Counted from the first letter of the stretch, positions 27,594 through 39,251 are shown. The stretch is DNA of 64,000 nt from Psychrobacter sp. I-STPA10 (GCF_021012795.1 NZ_VFYU01000001.1:124001-188000); one strand, 5' to 3'. Made by a program: numbers and translations. The notes: a model not told the origin generated them from the letters alone.

Positions 27594-28283
27594 ATGAGTA
27601 ACAATAAGCCTTGGTTTCCTAATGATTATTTAGTAAAAGAGATGTTTTTGAGCGTTACTCCTCAAGATATTGTGATCGTAAAAAACATTCTAAATTGTGT
27701 GCAAACATTTTTACCAATAATTAACCCAGTCTTTATTCTGCAACAAAAGTTAAGTGTTGCCCTAATTTATGATGGATTAAGAGAAAGTATGGGGAATAAT
27801 ATTTCTATAGAGAGTCATGGTGAATCTATTGCTTGGGATGAAACCATAATTGCGGGTTTAGAAAAATTTAGTAAACAAGACTTTTATTGGACTTGTCCAA
27901 GCTTAATTGAAGACTTAGCGATCGGGCGACAAACTTATGAGCGTTTTAGCCCTTTTGGTGTTGCTAAGTCTAAGATGACTTTAGCCAACTATATAAAATT
28001 TAGAAGTTCGATTGTGCCAATCATTAATGAATCCATGATAGCGTTTAGTCAAGATAAGGATGTCGTGTTTTATCAAGTCGCAGGTGAGTTTATATTATTA
28101 GCTGGAAAAGAGAAGATTTTGACTGAAATTTACGGGGGTAATTATAAAGAAAGTTGGCAGGTATTATCGCAGGTATTATATAAGATAAATAACGCTAATA
28201 CTGTTCAACTACCCATATATGGAAATCTAGTAGATTACCTAAAAGTTGCTTACCAAGTATATAAAGATGCAAAAATGATTTAA
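27594..28283 (+). CDS. Protein of unknown function linked to the ArsR-type regulator
   Basis: A 229-residue protein that I do not recognise. It has no signal peptide or clear membrane helix; a moderately hydrophobic stretch lies at about 36-57. Features seen: WDETIIAGLEKF, FYWTCPSLIEDLAIGRQ and a Tyr/Leu-rich C-terminus. It starts 34 bases after the regulator stop on the same strand, so cotranscription is likely. The ribosome site is weak. Confidence 0.7.
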   Translation: MSNNKPWFPNDYLVKEMFLSVTPQDIVIVKNILNCVQTFLPIINPVFILQQKLSVALIYDGLRESMGNNISIESHGESIAWDETIIAGLEKFSKQDFYWTCPSLIEDLAIGRQTYERFSPFGVAKSKMTLANYIKFRSSIVPIINESMIAFSQDKDVVFYQVAGEFILLAGKEKILTEIYGGNYKESWQVLSQVLYKINNANTVQLPIYGNLVDYLKVAYQVYKDAKMI

Positions 28284-28448
28284 AAATATAGATCCAATTT
28301 TTATTGCTAACCATGCGTACTGCATCTGTAAATTTACCAGACATTTTTAATATTGATACTGATGTCATTTCTATTAATTAACTTATCAAGGAAAATGCGT
28401 GCAAGTACTACAAACCAAACAAGTTTGATAAAGGTAGGTTGTTTTAGA

Positions 28449-28505
28449 TTTGTAGGGTGCGTTTTACGCACAGTTAGATAAAGGTGCATGGAATGCACCC
28501 TACGA
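28449..28505. repeat. Hairpin repeat, family 3, copy 2
   Basis: TTGTAGGGTGCGTTTTACGCACAG...AAAGGTGCATGGAATGCACCCTACGA. The arms GTAGGGTGC / GCACCCTAC pair perfectly. It matches 21705-21768 except for a shorter middle. Confidence 0.8.
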
Positions 28506-28543
28506 ACTAATAGGAGAGGTGAGGATACCAAAGAGGGATAAAC

Positions 28544-30046
28544 TTAACTCCCATAAATCACTTTTTTGCCCGACTTTAGTCCCGAAATTAAATCACTGAT
28601 ATGATGAATGTCTAAGTTGCTTTGCGCGCGAGTACATGCCACATACAAAAGGCGTAATTCTTCTGGGCTAATTTTTACTCCATGTGTGGTGACATCATAA
28701 TAAAAATCATCGTCTAACTGCACCCGAGACCACTCCAGACCTTTTGCCTTATGCGCTGTCGAGATGACATAATCGGCATCGTTAATATCAGTTAGGCTAT
28801 TGACTGCTTGAGTGATAATGTTTGTACCATGGTCATCTACCAGTTTTACCAGTGTTTTGAGGTCACTGCCCTCACTAGTTTCTGCATAATCTTGCACATC
28901 ACTCCAATTATAAAAATATGCTAACTCAGGTACACCATAGGCAGATTTACCTTGTTTTAGGTTCTCAGCAGCTTCACAAAATTTGAGCATACGATCAGTA
29001 TCGGCTTGCAAGGCAACTTTGTGTCCGAGTTTTAGCCCCATCAGTAATTGCGTCATGGCAGCAGCATTGGTACGGCACAATATGGCATCTTTTTTGCCAT
29101 GTACTAGCGACTTGGCTAGCCCTGATTTTTTATCAGGATTGCCTTTGAGGGGGATATCTTCTTGCAAGGCTTTAAGTAATAAATTTGCCACTTCAGCAAT
29201 GGGCTCACCAAAACGAAACGACTGCGTTAGTAATGTTTGTGGAAGTGGTAGTTTTTTCATCGCATTCACCGCACCACGCCACTCATATATTTGTTGGTGT
29301 GCATCACCCACATAAATAACTTGTCTTGGCTGTTGGGTAAGTATCCCCATCATCAGTGGGTCGGCATCTTGGGCTTCATCAAATAAGATAAAATCAGCAG
29401 GAATGGCAGGCTTTGCCAATGCCCATAGCTTAAGATAAATATCATGCCCGATACCGGCAGGATGACGAGGATCAATGGATTGTAGCCAGCGCTGCTCAAC
29501 CGCAGGATAGAGTGCTTCCCGTAGCTGCTCGGCATCAGCTTCACTGACCCAGCTTGGGAATGATAAATGACGTGGGGCAGGATAGCTGGCGTGGGTACTA
29601 CAAAAATGGCTGACCGCATCACTGACAAATCGGGCTTGGCGGGCAGGGGTAAAATTGACATATTTACTGCTGCCTTCTATCTGCCGCCGTACTTGTATGG
29701 TTTGTAAGCCCAAGTCATCACCAAGACGTTTGGGTGCAAACCGAGGTAGGGATAATTTGGCGGTGATATCTCGGGAAACATGACGATAAGCCAGTGAGTG
29801 GAAGGTGCGACAATCGACATGCGCAGGGAATTTCTGCCGTGCCTCATTGGCAATGGCTTTGTTAAATGCCAAATACAGCCCACGTCCTCGCAGACGCTCA
29901 CCAATAAGCTTGAGGGTGGTAGTCTTACCCGCACCTGCATAAGCCACCACCTTAAAAGATTTGCCATCCATTGCCATATTAAGCGCAGCTAGTTGCTCTT
30001 CAGTGGGGGTTTGCATGTAGTTGGGTAGGTCAGATGAGGTAGGCAT
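28544..30046 (-). CDS. UvrD/Rep-family DNA helicase-like ATPase
   Basis: Superfamily 1 helicase of 500 residues from the ATG at 30046 (an upstream ATG at 30118 would add 24 unlikely residues). Walker A is AYAGAGKTT (Lys41). The DEAQDA box (LFDEAQDADPLM) and the C-terminal motifs ISTAHKAKGLEW and LLYVACTRAQ are present. The compact size and the FKVVAYAGAGKTTTL start resemble the Fbh1-like or small UvrD-like group rather than UvrD itself (about 720 residues). Role inferred: ATP-driven DNA unwinding or removal of recombination proteins. Confidence 0.9.
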   Translation of the reverse strand: MPTSSDLPNYMQTPTEEQLAALNMAMDGKSFKVVAYAGAGKTTTLKLIGERLRGRGLYLAFNKAIANEARQKFPAHVDCRTFHSLAYRHVSRDITAKLSLPRFAPKRLGDDLGLQTIQVRRQIEGSSKYVNFTPARQARFVSDAVSHFCSTHASYPAPRHLSFPSWVSEADAEQLREALYPAVEQRWLQSIDPRHPAGIGHDIYLKLWALAKPAIPADFILFDEAQDADPLMMGILTQQPRQVIYVGDAHQQIYEWRGAVNAMKKLPLPQTLLTQSFRFGEPIAEVANLLLKALQEDIPLKGNPDKKSGLAKSLVHGKKDAILCRTNAAAMTQLLMGLKLGHKVALQADTDRMLKFCEAAENLKQGKSAYGVPELAYFYNWSDVQDYAETSEGSDLKTLVKLVDDHGTNIITQAVNSLTDINDADYVISTAHKAKGLEWSRVQLDDDFYYDVTTHGVKISPEELRLLYVACTRAQSNLDIHHISDLISGLKSGKKVIYGS

Positions 30047-30180
30047 ATTAGGGTAATCAAAGCAGTATAAGGTGAAAAATAGAGGTGACTCAGTATAACA
30101 GAATATGGTTGCTGCCATCGCCAGATTGTGATGATAGCATGACGAATCATTAGGACAATCTATGGAGATTTATGCAGTTG

Positions 30181-30978
30181 TTAGGCAGAAGGAGTATCGC
30201 TAACTTGCTTTTGTTTTACTAACAGACGAGCCATTAGCAGACCTAACTCAAATAGCAATATCATGGGAATGGCAAGCATAAACATGGTGGGAACATCAGG
30301 AGGTGACATTACCCCAGCAGCAGCAAAACAGGCAACAATCACATAACGACGCTTATCTTGCAGTGAAGCGATAGAGATAATACCCGTTAATACCAAAATA
30401 AGTACCAAAACTGGTATCTCAAAGGTGATACCAAATATCATACACAGCTTAGTCACAAAACTGAGATAGCTTTCAATATCAGTCATGGGTAGGACATTAT
30501 CAGGAGAAAATGCAATAAAAAACTTTAATGCGCCTTTGAGTACCACAAAATACGAAAATGCCACACCCACATAAAATAAAATGATAGAAGATAATAAAAT
30601 CGGAATGGCAATGCGTTTTTCGTGTTTGTATAGCCCAGGCGCAACAAAGGACCAAACTTGGTACAAAATATACGGCATGGATATAAAAGCGGCAGCAAAT
30701 AAAGATAAGCGTAGGGGTGCCATAAAGTTTGAGGTAATGTCGGTGGCAATCATGGTAGAGTTGGCGGGTAATAGTTCTACCAGCGGGTGCGCAACAAAGT
30801 CATATAGCTCACGCGAAAATCCTGCCAATACCAAAAAAATAATACCAACACAGATTAAAATTTTAATTAAATGTGATCTAAGCTCAATAAGGTGCTCAGT
30901 CAGAGGCATATCGTCCAGTAGTTGATCCTCTTCTTTAGCAGTCTCTTTTTGTGGTTTTTTTCTTTTTATGAGTCCCAT
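30181..30978 (-). CDS. tatC: Twin-arginine translocase subunit TatC
   Basis: Receptor core of the Tat system that exports folded proteins. It has 265 residues and six membrane helices. The conserved N-terminal MPLTEHLIELRSHL and the LYQVWSFVAPGLYKHEKR block are visible. It begins one base after the tatB stop, so translation is probably coupled. Confidence 0.97.
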   Translation of the reverse strand: MGLIKRKKPQKETAKEEDQLLDDMPLTEHLIELRSHLIKILICVGIIFLVLAGFSRELYDFVAHPLVELLPANSTMIATDITSNFMAPLRLSLFAAAFISMPYILYQVWSFVAPGLYKHEKRIAIPILLSSIILFYVGVAFSYFVVLKGALKFFIAFSPDNVLPMTDIESYLSFVTKLCMIFGITFEIPVLVLILVLTGIISIASLQDKRRYVIVACFAAAGVMSPPDVPTMFMLAIPMILLFELGLLMARLLVKQKQVSDTPSA

Positions 30979-30979
30979 A

Positions 30980-31582
30980 TTATTGTGCTCCTTTTATGGT
31001 GATATCTGAGGTAGCATTAATTATGGGCGCATTGAGCAGAGGGTCTGGCTGATAGTTAGGTAAGTAAGGTGCAGGTGGCAAACGTCGCGCTTTGTCATAA
31101 TCTCCAAGACGAAACCACATATTCTCCCACGGACGGGTGATGATGATGGTCGCGGGGTTAATATCGGTCGTTGGGGTTAAGGCATCTGCACTAGAGGTAG
31201 GTTTGTCGGTTTGTTCTACTGTAATATCTGGATTGGTTACTGTTGCTGCTGTTGTGTTGTTTGCGTGAGAGGCTGTGTGAGAAGTTAAATCAGCTTGTTG
31301 TGATTGTTCAAATTGTTTGATACTGCCACGTAGCTGCGCCATCTCCTGTTTCATTTGCGCTTCAGCTTGTTTGATCTTTGCCAACTCTTCTTGCATTTTT
31401 TGCCGAGTTTCTACTAAATCAAGCTCTGCTTCCATTTCCGCTTGTAGCGTTGTTATGGTACGACGAAATTTGGCATAATATCTGCCTGCTGTGCGTACCG
31501 CTTGTGGTAGCTTTTCAGGGCCTAATACAATTAAGGCAATCACTGCAAATAGCAGTAATTCAGTAAATCCAATATCAAACAT
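30980..31582 (-). CDS. tatB: Twin-arginine translocase subunit TatB
   Basis: A 200-residue protein with an N-terminal membrane helix (about 4-21), the LGPEKLP block, an amphipathic helix and a long coiled coil (about 45-100), then a disordered Thr/Ala-rich tail. The MFDIGFTELLLFAVIALIV start is typical of TatB. It lies between tatA and tatC. Confidence 0.96.
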   Translation of the reverse strand: MFDIGFTELLLFAVIALIVLGPEKLPQAVRTAGRYYAKFRRTITTLQAEMEAELDLVETRQKMQEELAKIKQAEAQMKQEMAQLRGSIKQFEQSQQADLTSHTASHANNTTAATVTNPDITVEQTDKPTSSADALTPTTDINPATIIITRPWENMWFRLGDYDKARRLPPAPYLPNYQPDPLLNAPIINATSDITIKGAQ

Positions 31583-31637
31583 AGCTGATCAACCACCACT
31601 TGCCTATTATTACTTAGCTATTATTATAAGATTATAA

Positions 31638-31868
31638 CTATAGTTGTTGATGGTCTTTTACTTTGGTATCTTCAACTTTAACATCATCTTGATTATGGTC
31701 TAATACTCGGTGTTTATTAGCATGAGCAGTCTCTTCATCTTTCACGGCATCTTTAAAGCCTTTGACCGCGCCACCTAAATCTTTTCCAGCATTTTTTAAT
31801 TTAGAAGTACCAAAAATTAAAACTGCAATACCTAAGATAATGAGTAATTGTAAAGGAGATAAGCTCAT
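31638..31868 (-). CDS. tatA: Twin-arginine translocase subunit TatA
   Basis: A 76-residue pore-forming subunit: one N-terminal helix (about 4-20), the [14 protein letters not shown] hinge and amphipathic helix, and a short charged tail. First gene of the tatABC operon, with tatB following after 55 bases. Confidence 0.96.
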   Translation of the reverse strand: MSLSPLQLLIILGIAVLIFGTSKLKNAGKDLGGAVKGFKDAVKDEETAHANKHRVLDHNQDDVKVEDTKVKDHQQL

Positions 31869-32233
31869 GGTAATTTCCTTTTGGGTTCATCACTGTATTG
31901 GCACATCGCTTATGCGGCAATCGGTTTGACCAGTTGGTATAATGATAATGGTATTATACCATTATATAAAAATGGAATAGTAGATAAAAACCAAGTCACA
32001 AGAGGCGATAGCCTGCATACAATATATCCACTACAATCTTAGAACCTGTATTCACAACCCATAATGGTAGCTTTTTGCCTAAAATAGACGTACTATGGCG
32101 TTAAATTTTGGGTTAAATAGAGTGACTATTCGCCCCCAAATTTGCCTTGTATTACGCAGTTTTAGTTTAAAATTCCCCTGATTTTGGATTATGAATACAG
32201 GTTCTTAGAATTAGATTGACTCTTTTCCTATGG
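31869..32233. other. Gap between tatA and hisIE
   Basis: 365 bases holding a small inverted repeat AATGGTA/TACCATT (about 31951-31967) near the tatA promoter side and a complete copy of repeat family 2. No gene was seen. Confidence 0.7.
32039..32207. repeat. 169-bp dispersed repeat, family 2, copy B (MITE-like)
   Basis: It has the best-preserved ends of the three copies: TTAGAACCTGTATTCA at the left and TGAATACAGGTTCTTA at the right, nearly perfect inverted repeats. Sequence between the ends matches the copies at 14235 and 59082. Confidence 0.9.
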
Positions 32234-33139
32234 CTATTTATGACGAGCCGCCTTTTCATCTATACCTGATAAACCAAAGCGTCTTGCTAATTCAGCTAAG
32301 ACTTTAGCAGAATCGATATTAAACCATGCTAATGTGACCAAAGTGTGAAACCAGACATCGGCAACTTCATAAATCAGTTCATATTGTGCATCTGCTAATG
32401 CATTGTTTAGATTAGCATTTTGTATTTGCTGCAAATCCTTGGCTGCAATGATACTCTCAGTGGCTTCTTCGCCCACTTTTTCTAGGATTTTATTGAGCCC
32501 TTTATGATACAGGCTGGCAACATAAGACGTATCGGCATCGGCTTGCTTACGTTCAACTAATACCCTATCTAACTGCTGCAAGATGGTATTGGCATTTGAG
32601 TTTTGTGTCGTTGGTGCAGATGCGCTTAGTACCGTTGTGGCCTCACTATTTTTTACTGTATTTGTAACTGACTCAGAAGATCCATAAATATCATTAGGAT
32701 CTTTGAGTACAGGTGCAATGTTTTGCCAATTTGGTTCAGCATTTTCTAAGTCTAAACGACGATAAAAGCAAGACTGACGCCCAGTATGACAGGCAATACC
32801 GCCTACTTGGGTAACGGATAAAACCAACACATCAGCATCACAATCTAGGTAGATGTCATGGACCTGCTGAGTGTGCCCTGAAGTTTCCCCTTTATGCCAC
32901 AGCTTATTTCGAGAGCGTGAAAAATAGACAGCAGTTTTTGTTTCTACGGTGAGCTTGAGTGCATCCGCATTCATCCATGCCATCATCAGTATCTGCCCTG
33001 ACTGATGATCTTGAACAATGGCTGGTATGAGTCCATCTGCATTAAAAGTAAGCGTATTTAGCCACTGTGGTTGCTGAGTGTTGTCCTCATTAGAGGTTTG
33101 ATGAGTGAATGCGTCTGTTGTGGCACGAAGTGTGGACAT
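32234..33139 (-). CDS. hisI: Bifunctional phosphoribosyl-AMP cyclohydrolase / phosphoribosyl-ATP pyrophosphatase
   Basis: Catalyses steps two and three of histidine synthesis (HisIE fusion). It has 301 residues: the HisI domain at about 25-130 with [24 protein letters not shown] and the zinc-site [14 protein letters not shown], then a Ser/Thr/Asn-rich linker, and the HisE domain at about 195-285 ([21 protein letters not shown]). No other his genes are nearby. The first 25 residues are nonconserved in look. Confidence 0.96.
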   Translation of the reverse strand: MSTLRATTDAFTHQTSNEDNTQQPQWLNTLTFNADGLIPAIVQDHQSGQILMMAWMNADALKLTVETKTAVYFSRSRNKLWHKGETSGHTQQVHDIYLDCDADVLVLSVTQVGGIACHTGRQSCFYRRLDLENAEPNWQNIAPVLKDPNDIYGSSESVTNTVKNSEATTVLSASAPTTQNSNANTILQQLDRVLVERKQADADTSYVASLYHKGLNKILEKVGEEATESIIAAKDLQQIQNANLNNALADAQYELIYEVADVWFHTLVTLAWFNIDSAKVLAELARRFGLSGIDEKAARHK

Positions 33140-33251
33140 AAAATATACTCTAAAAAAGCTGGCAGGATAATACTCGTCATTGATACATTACCATGACGGT
33201 ATATTTAATAACCTTTTGTTCTGTTTTTTTACTGATTTTGCTTCACTTGCT

Positions 33252-33719
33252 TTATGGTAGGATACCATCAGGGTCTTCTATAAAAGGTTGGGTATCTAAA
33301 GCATCTATGATGGTTTGACTTAATGGGATTAGTTGATTGAGTCGATAATCATAATTGGCAAACTGCATGCTGGCTTTGGCAACGATGGATGTATCAAACA
33401 TACGTGAAACTTTGATAACGATGTTGCCAGTCTCTGCCGCTAAATCACTGACGCCCACTTCATATAATAATTCCTCACGAGCGCGGACAAAGCTTATGCT
33501 TGATATGGTCATATTATTAACGACTAATCCTTGATAATCAGTGTTAATGTCTTTAATACCTCGAGAATAAAAAAAACGTTTCATCGCCTCGATAAAGTTG
33601 GTGCTTAAGGCTTGTATAGACATATATTGACCAAAATCAGTCTCTGTACTACGCACCCGCATCACCGTCTCAAAAATAAAAATTCGTTCATCTATTATAA
33701 TATCTGTGGTTTGATTCAT
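33252..33719 (-). CDS. Hotdog-fold thioesterase-like protein
   Basis: 155 residues from the ATG at 33719, chosen because GGAGAAAACC lies just upstream (an ATG at 33764 would add 15 residues). The pattern FIFETVMRVRSTETDFGQYMS, SRGI..YQGLVVNNM and ARFANYDYR-like ending is that of 4-hydroxybenzoyl-CoA/acyl-CoA thioesterases, with Asp in the TDFGQ block in the usual catalytic area. Substrate unknown. It is divergent from the ribosomal cluster. The family assignment is by eye. Confidence 0.7.
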   Translation of the reverse strand: MNQTTDIIIDERIFIFETVMRVRSTETDFGQYMSIQALSTNFIEAMKRFFYSRGIKDINTDYQGLVVNNMTISSISFVRAREELLYEVGVSDLAAETGNIVIKVSRMFDTSIVAKASMQFANYDYRLNQLIPLSQTIIDALDTQPFIEDPDGILP

Positions 33720-34149
33720 GGTTTTCTCCGAGTAAAGCTTCCTGCAAGTATTACTTATAATCATTTGTGGTGTAGAAAATACTCATGCCCCATGGCAGCC
33801 GTCAGTATATCAATATCTAAACGTATCATACTAGGGTGTATTAAATATTAGCTCATTTTTGCCATGTATAATGATACACAGTTAACTACCATAGTATTCG
33901 TATAAAATTCGTATAAAAAATGGTGGCATGAATGATAAAATTTTGTTAGAGTATGCCTCCCACCTCTAGGCAGTAAATATATTAATCATTGATAAATAAG
34001 ATTATTAATCAACTTTATTATATAGTTTAATACTACTTACTGACAAACAGGTTCTTAAAATCCTGTCTAACCAATATTGTCTGTTGTGTAAACTGAGATG
34101 ATATCAGCAATATGGCTAAGGTTAAGACAATAAGAGAAAGAGGCTTTCT
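33720..34149. other. Leader and promoter region of rpmI
   Basis: 430 bases between the thioesterase-like gene and rpmI. AT-rich, with no infC gene. It contains a 13-codon open frame ending in an ATGA overlap with rpmI (34112-34153). No classical terminator or riboswitch was recognised. Confidence 0.6.
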
Positions 34150-34153
34150 ATGA
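34112..34153 (+). CDS. Possible 13-codon leader peptide overlapping rpmI
   Basis: ATG at 34112 encodes [13 protein letters not shown] and stops at 34151-34153, overlapping the rpmI ATG as ATGA. The rpmI Shine-Dalgarno (AGAGG) lies inside it. No strong ribosome site precedes it. It could be chance or a translational coupling device. Confidence 0.25.
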   Translation: MAKVKTIRERGFL

Positions 34154-34347
34154 AGAACAAGATCAAAACCAAACGTGGCGCAGCCAAGCGTTTTAAAAAG
34201 ACTGCTAATGGCTTTAAACGTAAGCAGGCATACAAACGTCACATTCTGACCAAAAAGTCTCCTAAGCGTATTCGCCAATTACGTGGCACAAAGTTAGTAC
34301 ACATCTCTGATGTAGCTGCGGTTCGCCGTATGTGTCCTTACCTTTAA
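34150..34347 (+). CDS. rpmI: 50S ribosomal protein L35
   Basis: A 65-residue basic protein, [18 protein letters not shown], full length. Part of the large ribosomal subunit. AGAGG precedes the ATG. The normal upstream partner infC is absent here, while rplT follows after 41 bases. Confidence 0.98.
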   Translation: MKNKIKTKRGAAKRFKKTANGFKRKQAYKRHILTKKSPKRIRQLRGTKLVHISDVAAVRRMCPYL

Positions 34348-34388
34348 ACTCACACAATTGACGACATTTTTCTAATTAGGAGTAATTT

Positions 34389-34745
34389 ATGGCTCGTGTA
34401 AAACGTGGTGTACAGGCAAGTCGCCGTCACAAAAAAATCTTAAAACGTGCAAAAGGTTATTATGGTGCTCGCTCACGTGTTTTTCGTGTAGCAGTACAAG
34501 CCGTTACCAAAGCTGGTCAATATGCTTACCGTGACCGTCGTAATAAAAAGCGTTCGTTCCGCCGTCTTTGGATTGCGCGTATCAATGCTGGCGCACGTCA
34601 AAATGGTCTAAGCTATAGCCGTTTTATTAATGGTTTAAAAAAATCAAACATTGAAATTGATCGTCGTGTTTTGGCTGACATTGCCATGCATGATGCAGCA
34701 ACTTTCACTGTATTGACCGAAAAAGCAAAAGAAGCATTAGCTTAA
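34389..34745 (+). CDS. rplT: 50S ribosomal protein L20
   Basis: 118 residues, full length, beginning [20 protein letters not shown]20 is needed for early assembly of the large subunit and in other bacteria represses its own operon by binding the leader RNA. AGGAG precedes the ATG. A strong terminator follows. Confidence 0.98.
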   Translation: MARVKRGVQASRRHKKILKRAKGYYGARSRVFRVAVQAVTKAGQYAYRDRRNKKRSFRRLWIARINAGARQNGLSYSRFINGLKKSNIEIDRRVLADIAMHDAATFTVLTEKAKEALA

Positions 34746-36263
<1,518 letters not shown>

Positions 36264-36383
36264 TAATTCATCAAGTCTATTGCCAAAGTCCATAACCAAT
36301 CAACAGTATAGTCAGTGGCATAGGCAGATAACTTATAGAAAATTATTATTTTAATGAATCACTTATAAAATTTTGAGAATACT

Positions 36384-38783
36384 ATGAAGATCAGTGAGCA
36401 GTGGTTGCGCCAATGGGTAAACCCAAATTTAAATAGTGAAGCACTTGGTGAACAATTGACCATGCTTGGCTTGGAAATTGATGATCGTTATGCCCTTGCT
36501 AAGCCGTGTTCAGGGGTAGTGGTAGGAGAGGTAATAACAGTTGAGCCGCATCCTGATGCCGATAAATTGCGCATTACCAGTGTTGATGTGGCAGCAGATG
36601 TGCCACTACAAATTGTGTGTGGCGCTCCTAATGTACGTGTTGGCATGAAAGCACCTGTAGCGACCATTGGTGCGGTATTGCCAACCGATGATGGCAAAGG
36701 CTTTAAGATCAAAAAAAGCAAACTACGCGGTGTGGAATCACAAGGTATGCTATGTGGTGCATCAGAGATTGACTTGCCTGATGTCATTGATGGCTTGTTA
36801 GAGCTACCAGAGACTGCACCAGTTGGTACTGATATTCGAGAATATTTAGGCTTGGATAATCAGGTTTTTGATATCTCAATTACCCCGAATCGTGGTGACT
36901 GTTTTAGTGTGCGTGGTATTGCTCGAGAGCTGGCAGTAGTTAACGAAATGGACTGGAATACACCAGATATTGAGCCAGTACAAATCACAACTGCCGCTAA
37001 GCAAGCAGTAAAAGTACAGGCAGATGAACAGTGTCCACGTTACTTTGCTCAACCTGTTAGTAATATAAATCGTGACATTGTGACGCCTAAATGGATGTTA
37101 GATGCGCTGTTACAATCAGGACTACGTTCACATAACTTCTTGGTGGATGTGACTAACTATGTATTACTTGAGCTTGGTCAGCCCCTACATGCTTTTGATG
37201 CTGACAAAATTGTTGGCGATATTGTGGTGCGCTTGGCAAATCAAGGTGAGCAATTACAGTTATTAAATGAACAAAACATCATTTTGCAAGGTGATGAATT
37301 GGTCATTGCTGATGATGAAGGTATCTTGGCATTGGCAGGTATTATGGGTGGACTACGCAGTAGTGTGAGCGATAGTACCACCAATATTGTACTAGAAAGT
37401 GCTTTTTTTGCCCCTTTAGCAGTCGCAGGCAAGGCCCGTCGTTTTGGCTTACATACCGATGCTTCACAGCGTTTTGAGCGTGGTGTGGATTTTGAACTGC
37501 CTGAACTGGCTTTACAACGTGCAGTTGGTTTATTGACAGATATTGCACAGGGTCAAGCAGGTGAGGTGACGGTGGTTGAAAATACACAACAACTACCTAA
37601 CCGCTCTGCCATTAAATTGGCAAAAAATAAAGTTAATGACGTCATTGGTATTGATATTGATCAGGCAACGATTGAAGGTATTTTAACTCGTTTAGGACTG
37701 GTTGTTGAAGATCAAGGTGAGCAGTTTGTCTGCATACCACCTTCATGGCGATTTGATTTGAGTATTGCTGAAGACTTGGTAGAGGAAGTTGCCCGAGTTT
37801 ATGGCTATGATAACTTGCCAAGTCTGCGTCCTAGCTTGCAAGTAGATATGCGCTATGATGATACGGCTGACTTAACCATGCGCTTAAAATTGGCATTGGT
37901 AGAAGCGGGTTATATGGAGGCTGTGAGCTTTAGTTTTAGTGATGCAAAACTTGAGGCATTACTTGAAGATGAAGCGTTAGGGCAGTTATTGCCTTTAGCA
38001 AATCCCATCTCGGCTGATTTGGCAGTGATGCGCCGCACTTTATTGTCCAGTCTTTTACCATGTGTGCAATATAACTTAAACCGCCAACAGCCCCGAGTGC
38101 GTTTTTTTGAGACAGGGCTTAGCTTTGTTGGGGCAAATGTCAGTGAATTGGTACAAACGCCTAGCATTGCTTTGGTTGCCACAGGTACAGTCAATCCAGA
38201 GCAGGCTTATGACAATCATGTAATGGACTTTTTTGATCTCAAACATGATGTTGAGCAGTTAATTCCTGTGCATATTGACAAAAAACAACTCAGCTATCGC
38301 CGCAGTCAGTTGGCATTTTTGCACCCTGGACAAAGTGCTGATATGCTTATAGATGGTGAAGTGGTTGGTTGGCTTGGACAACTGCATCCAACTGTAGCAA
38401 AGAAACTGGATTTACCAGCCACATGGGTAGCTCAGTTATCTTTGAGTCCTTTATTGAGCTTGTTACGACAAAGTCATGCAATCAAAACTCCCAGTAAATT
38501 CCCCCAAATTCGTCGCGATATTGCATTGCTAGTTGATGCAAATATTGAGATTCAAACATTGTCAGATACAATACAAGAAGTAGGGGGCAAGTTACTGAAT
38601 CAACATTGGTTATTTGATGTTTATCAGGGAGAACATACCGCTGAAGGTATTCGATCCCTCGCGTTTGCATTAATATGGCAAGATTCAACACAGACATTAT
38701 CAGATGATGATGTCAAAACGGCAATGGATCAAGTGATTGCGGCACTACAAAGCCGTCATGGCGCACAGTTGCGAGATGGATAA
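36384..38783 (+). CDS. pheT: Phenylalanyl-tRNA synthetase beta subunit
   Basis: 799 residues, normal length. N-terminal tRNA-binding (EMAP-like) domain about 40-150, B3/B4 editing domain about 215-370, B5 domain about 405-475, catalytic-like core, and the C-terminal FDX-ACB anticodon domain about 705-798 (KFPQIRRDIALLVD). It starts 120 bases after pheS and is followed by ihfA. Confidence 0.98.
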   Translation: MKISEQWLRQWVNPNLNSEALGEQLTMLGLEIDDRYALAKPCSGVVVGEVITVEPHPDADKLRITSVDVAADVPLQIVCGAPNVRVGMKAPVATIGAVLPTDDGKGFKIKKSKLRGVESQGMLCGASEIDLPDVIDGLLELPETAPVGTDIREYLGLDNQVFDISITPNRGDCFSVRGIARELAVVNEMDWNTPDIEPVQITTAAKQAVKVQADEQCPRYFAQPVSNINRDIVTPKWMLDALLQSGLRSHNFLVDVTNYVLLELGQPLHAFDADKIVGDIVVRLANQGEQLQLLNEQNIILQGDELVIADDEGILALAGIMGGLRSSVSDSTTNIVLESAFFAPLAVAGKARRFGLHTDASQRFERGVDFELPELALQRAVGLLTDIAQGQAGEVTVVENTQQLPNRSAIKLAKNKVNDVIGIDIDQATIEGILTRLGLVVEDQGEQFVCIPPSWRFDLSIAEDLVEEVARVYGYDNLPSLRPSLQVDMRYDDTADLTMRLKLALVEAGYMEAVSFSFSDAKLEALLEDEALGQLLPLANPISADLAVMRRTLLSSLLPCVQYNLNRQQPRVRFFETGLSFVGANVSELVQTPSIALVATGTVNPEQAYDNHVMDFFDLKHDVEQLIPVHIDKKQLSYRRSQLAFLHPGQSADMLIDGEVVGWLGQLHPTVAKKLDLPATWVAQLSLSPLLSLLRQSHAIKTPSKFPQIRRDIALLVDANIEIQTLSDTIQEVGGKLLNQHWLFDVYQGEHTAEGIRSLAFALIWQDSTQTLSDDDVKTAMDQVIAALQSRHGAQLRDG

Positions 38784-38901
38784 TGAGTTTTATTTTTGTA
38801 TGCACATATTAATATTGTGAATATCATTTTGCTTGATTATTAGCCAGAAATATTAAAATAATTTAATTAATCATAAATAATATGAAAGAGGAAGGTAAAC
38901 T

Positions 38902-39192
38902 ATGAGGACGTTGACAAAAGCGGACATGGTGGATCATGTGGTAAAACAACTGGGATTAACCCGACAGCAAGGAAGGTTGATAGTAGACAGTTTTTTTAAT
39001 GAGCTATCAGATAGCTTGATACAAGGCAAAGAGGTCAAGCTCTCTGGTTTTGGCAATTTTGAGCTAAAAGACAAAAAAAGTCGCCCAGGACGCAATCCAA
39101 AAACAGGTGAAGAAGTACCAGTACAGGCAAGACGGGTAGTGACGTTTAAAGCGGGACAAAAATTCCGCCAAAAAGTCAATGCCATACAGTAG
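38902..39192 (+). CDS. ihfA: Integration host factor alpha subunit
   Basis: A 96-residue DNA-bending protein of the HU/IHF family, with [10 protein letters not shown] at the N-terminus, [11 protein letters not shown] and [13 protein letters not shown] (the minor-groove arm). GAGGAAGG lies before the ATG. The pheST-ihfA order is conserved in gammaproteobacteria. It ends in a perfect bidirectional terminator. Confidence 0.97.
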   Translation: MRTLTKADMVDHVVKQLGLTRQQGRLIVDSFFNELSDSLIQGKEVKLSGFGNFELKDKKSRPGRNPKTGEEVPVQARRVVTFKAGQKFRQKVNAIQ

Positions 39193-39251
39193 CAAATAAA
39201 TAAGTGATAAACAGAGGTTGATCATTTATGAAATACTAAAAGTAGGATCAT

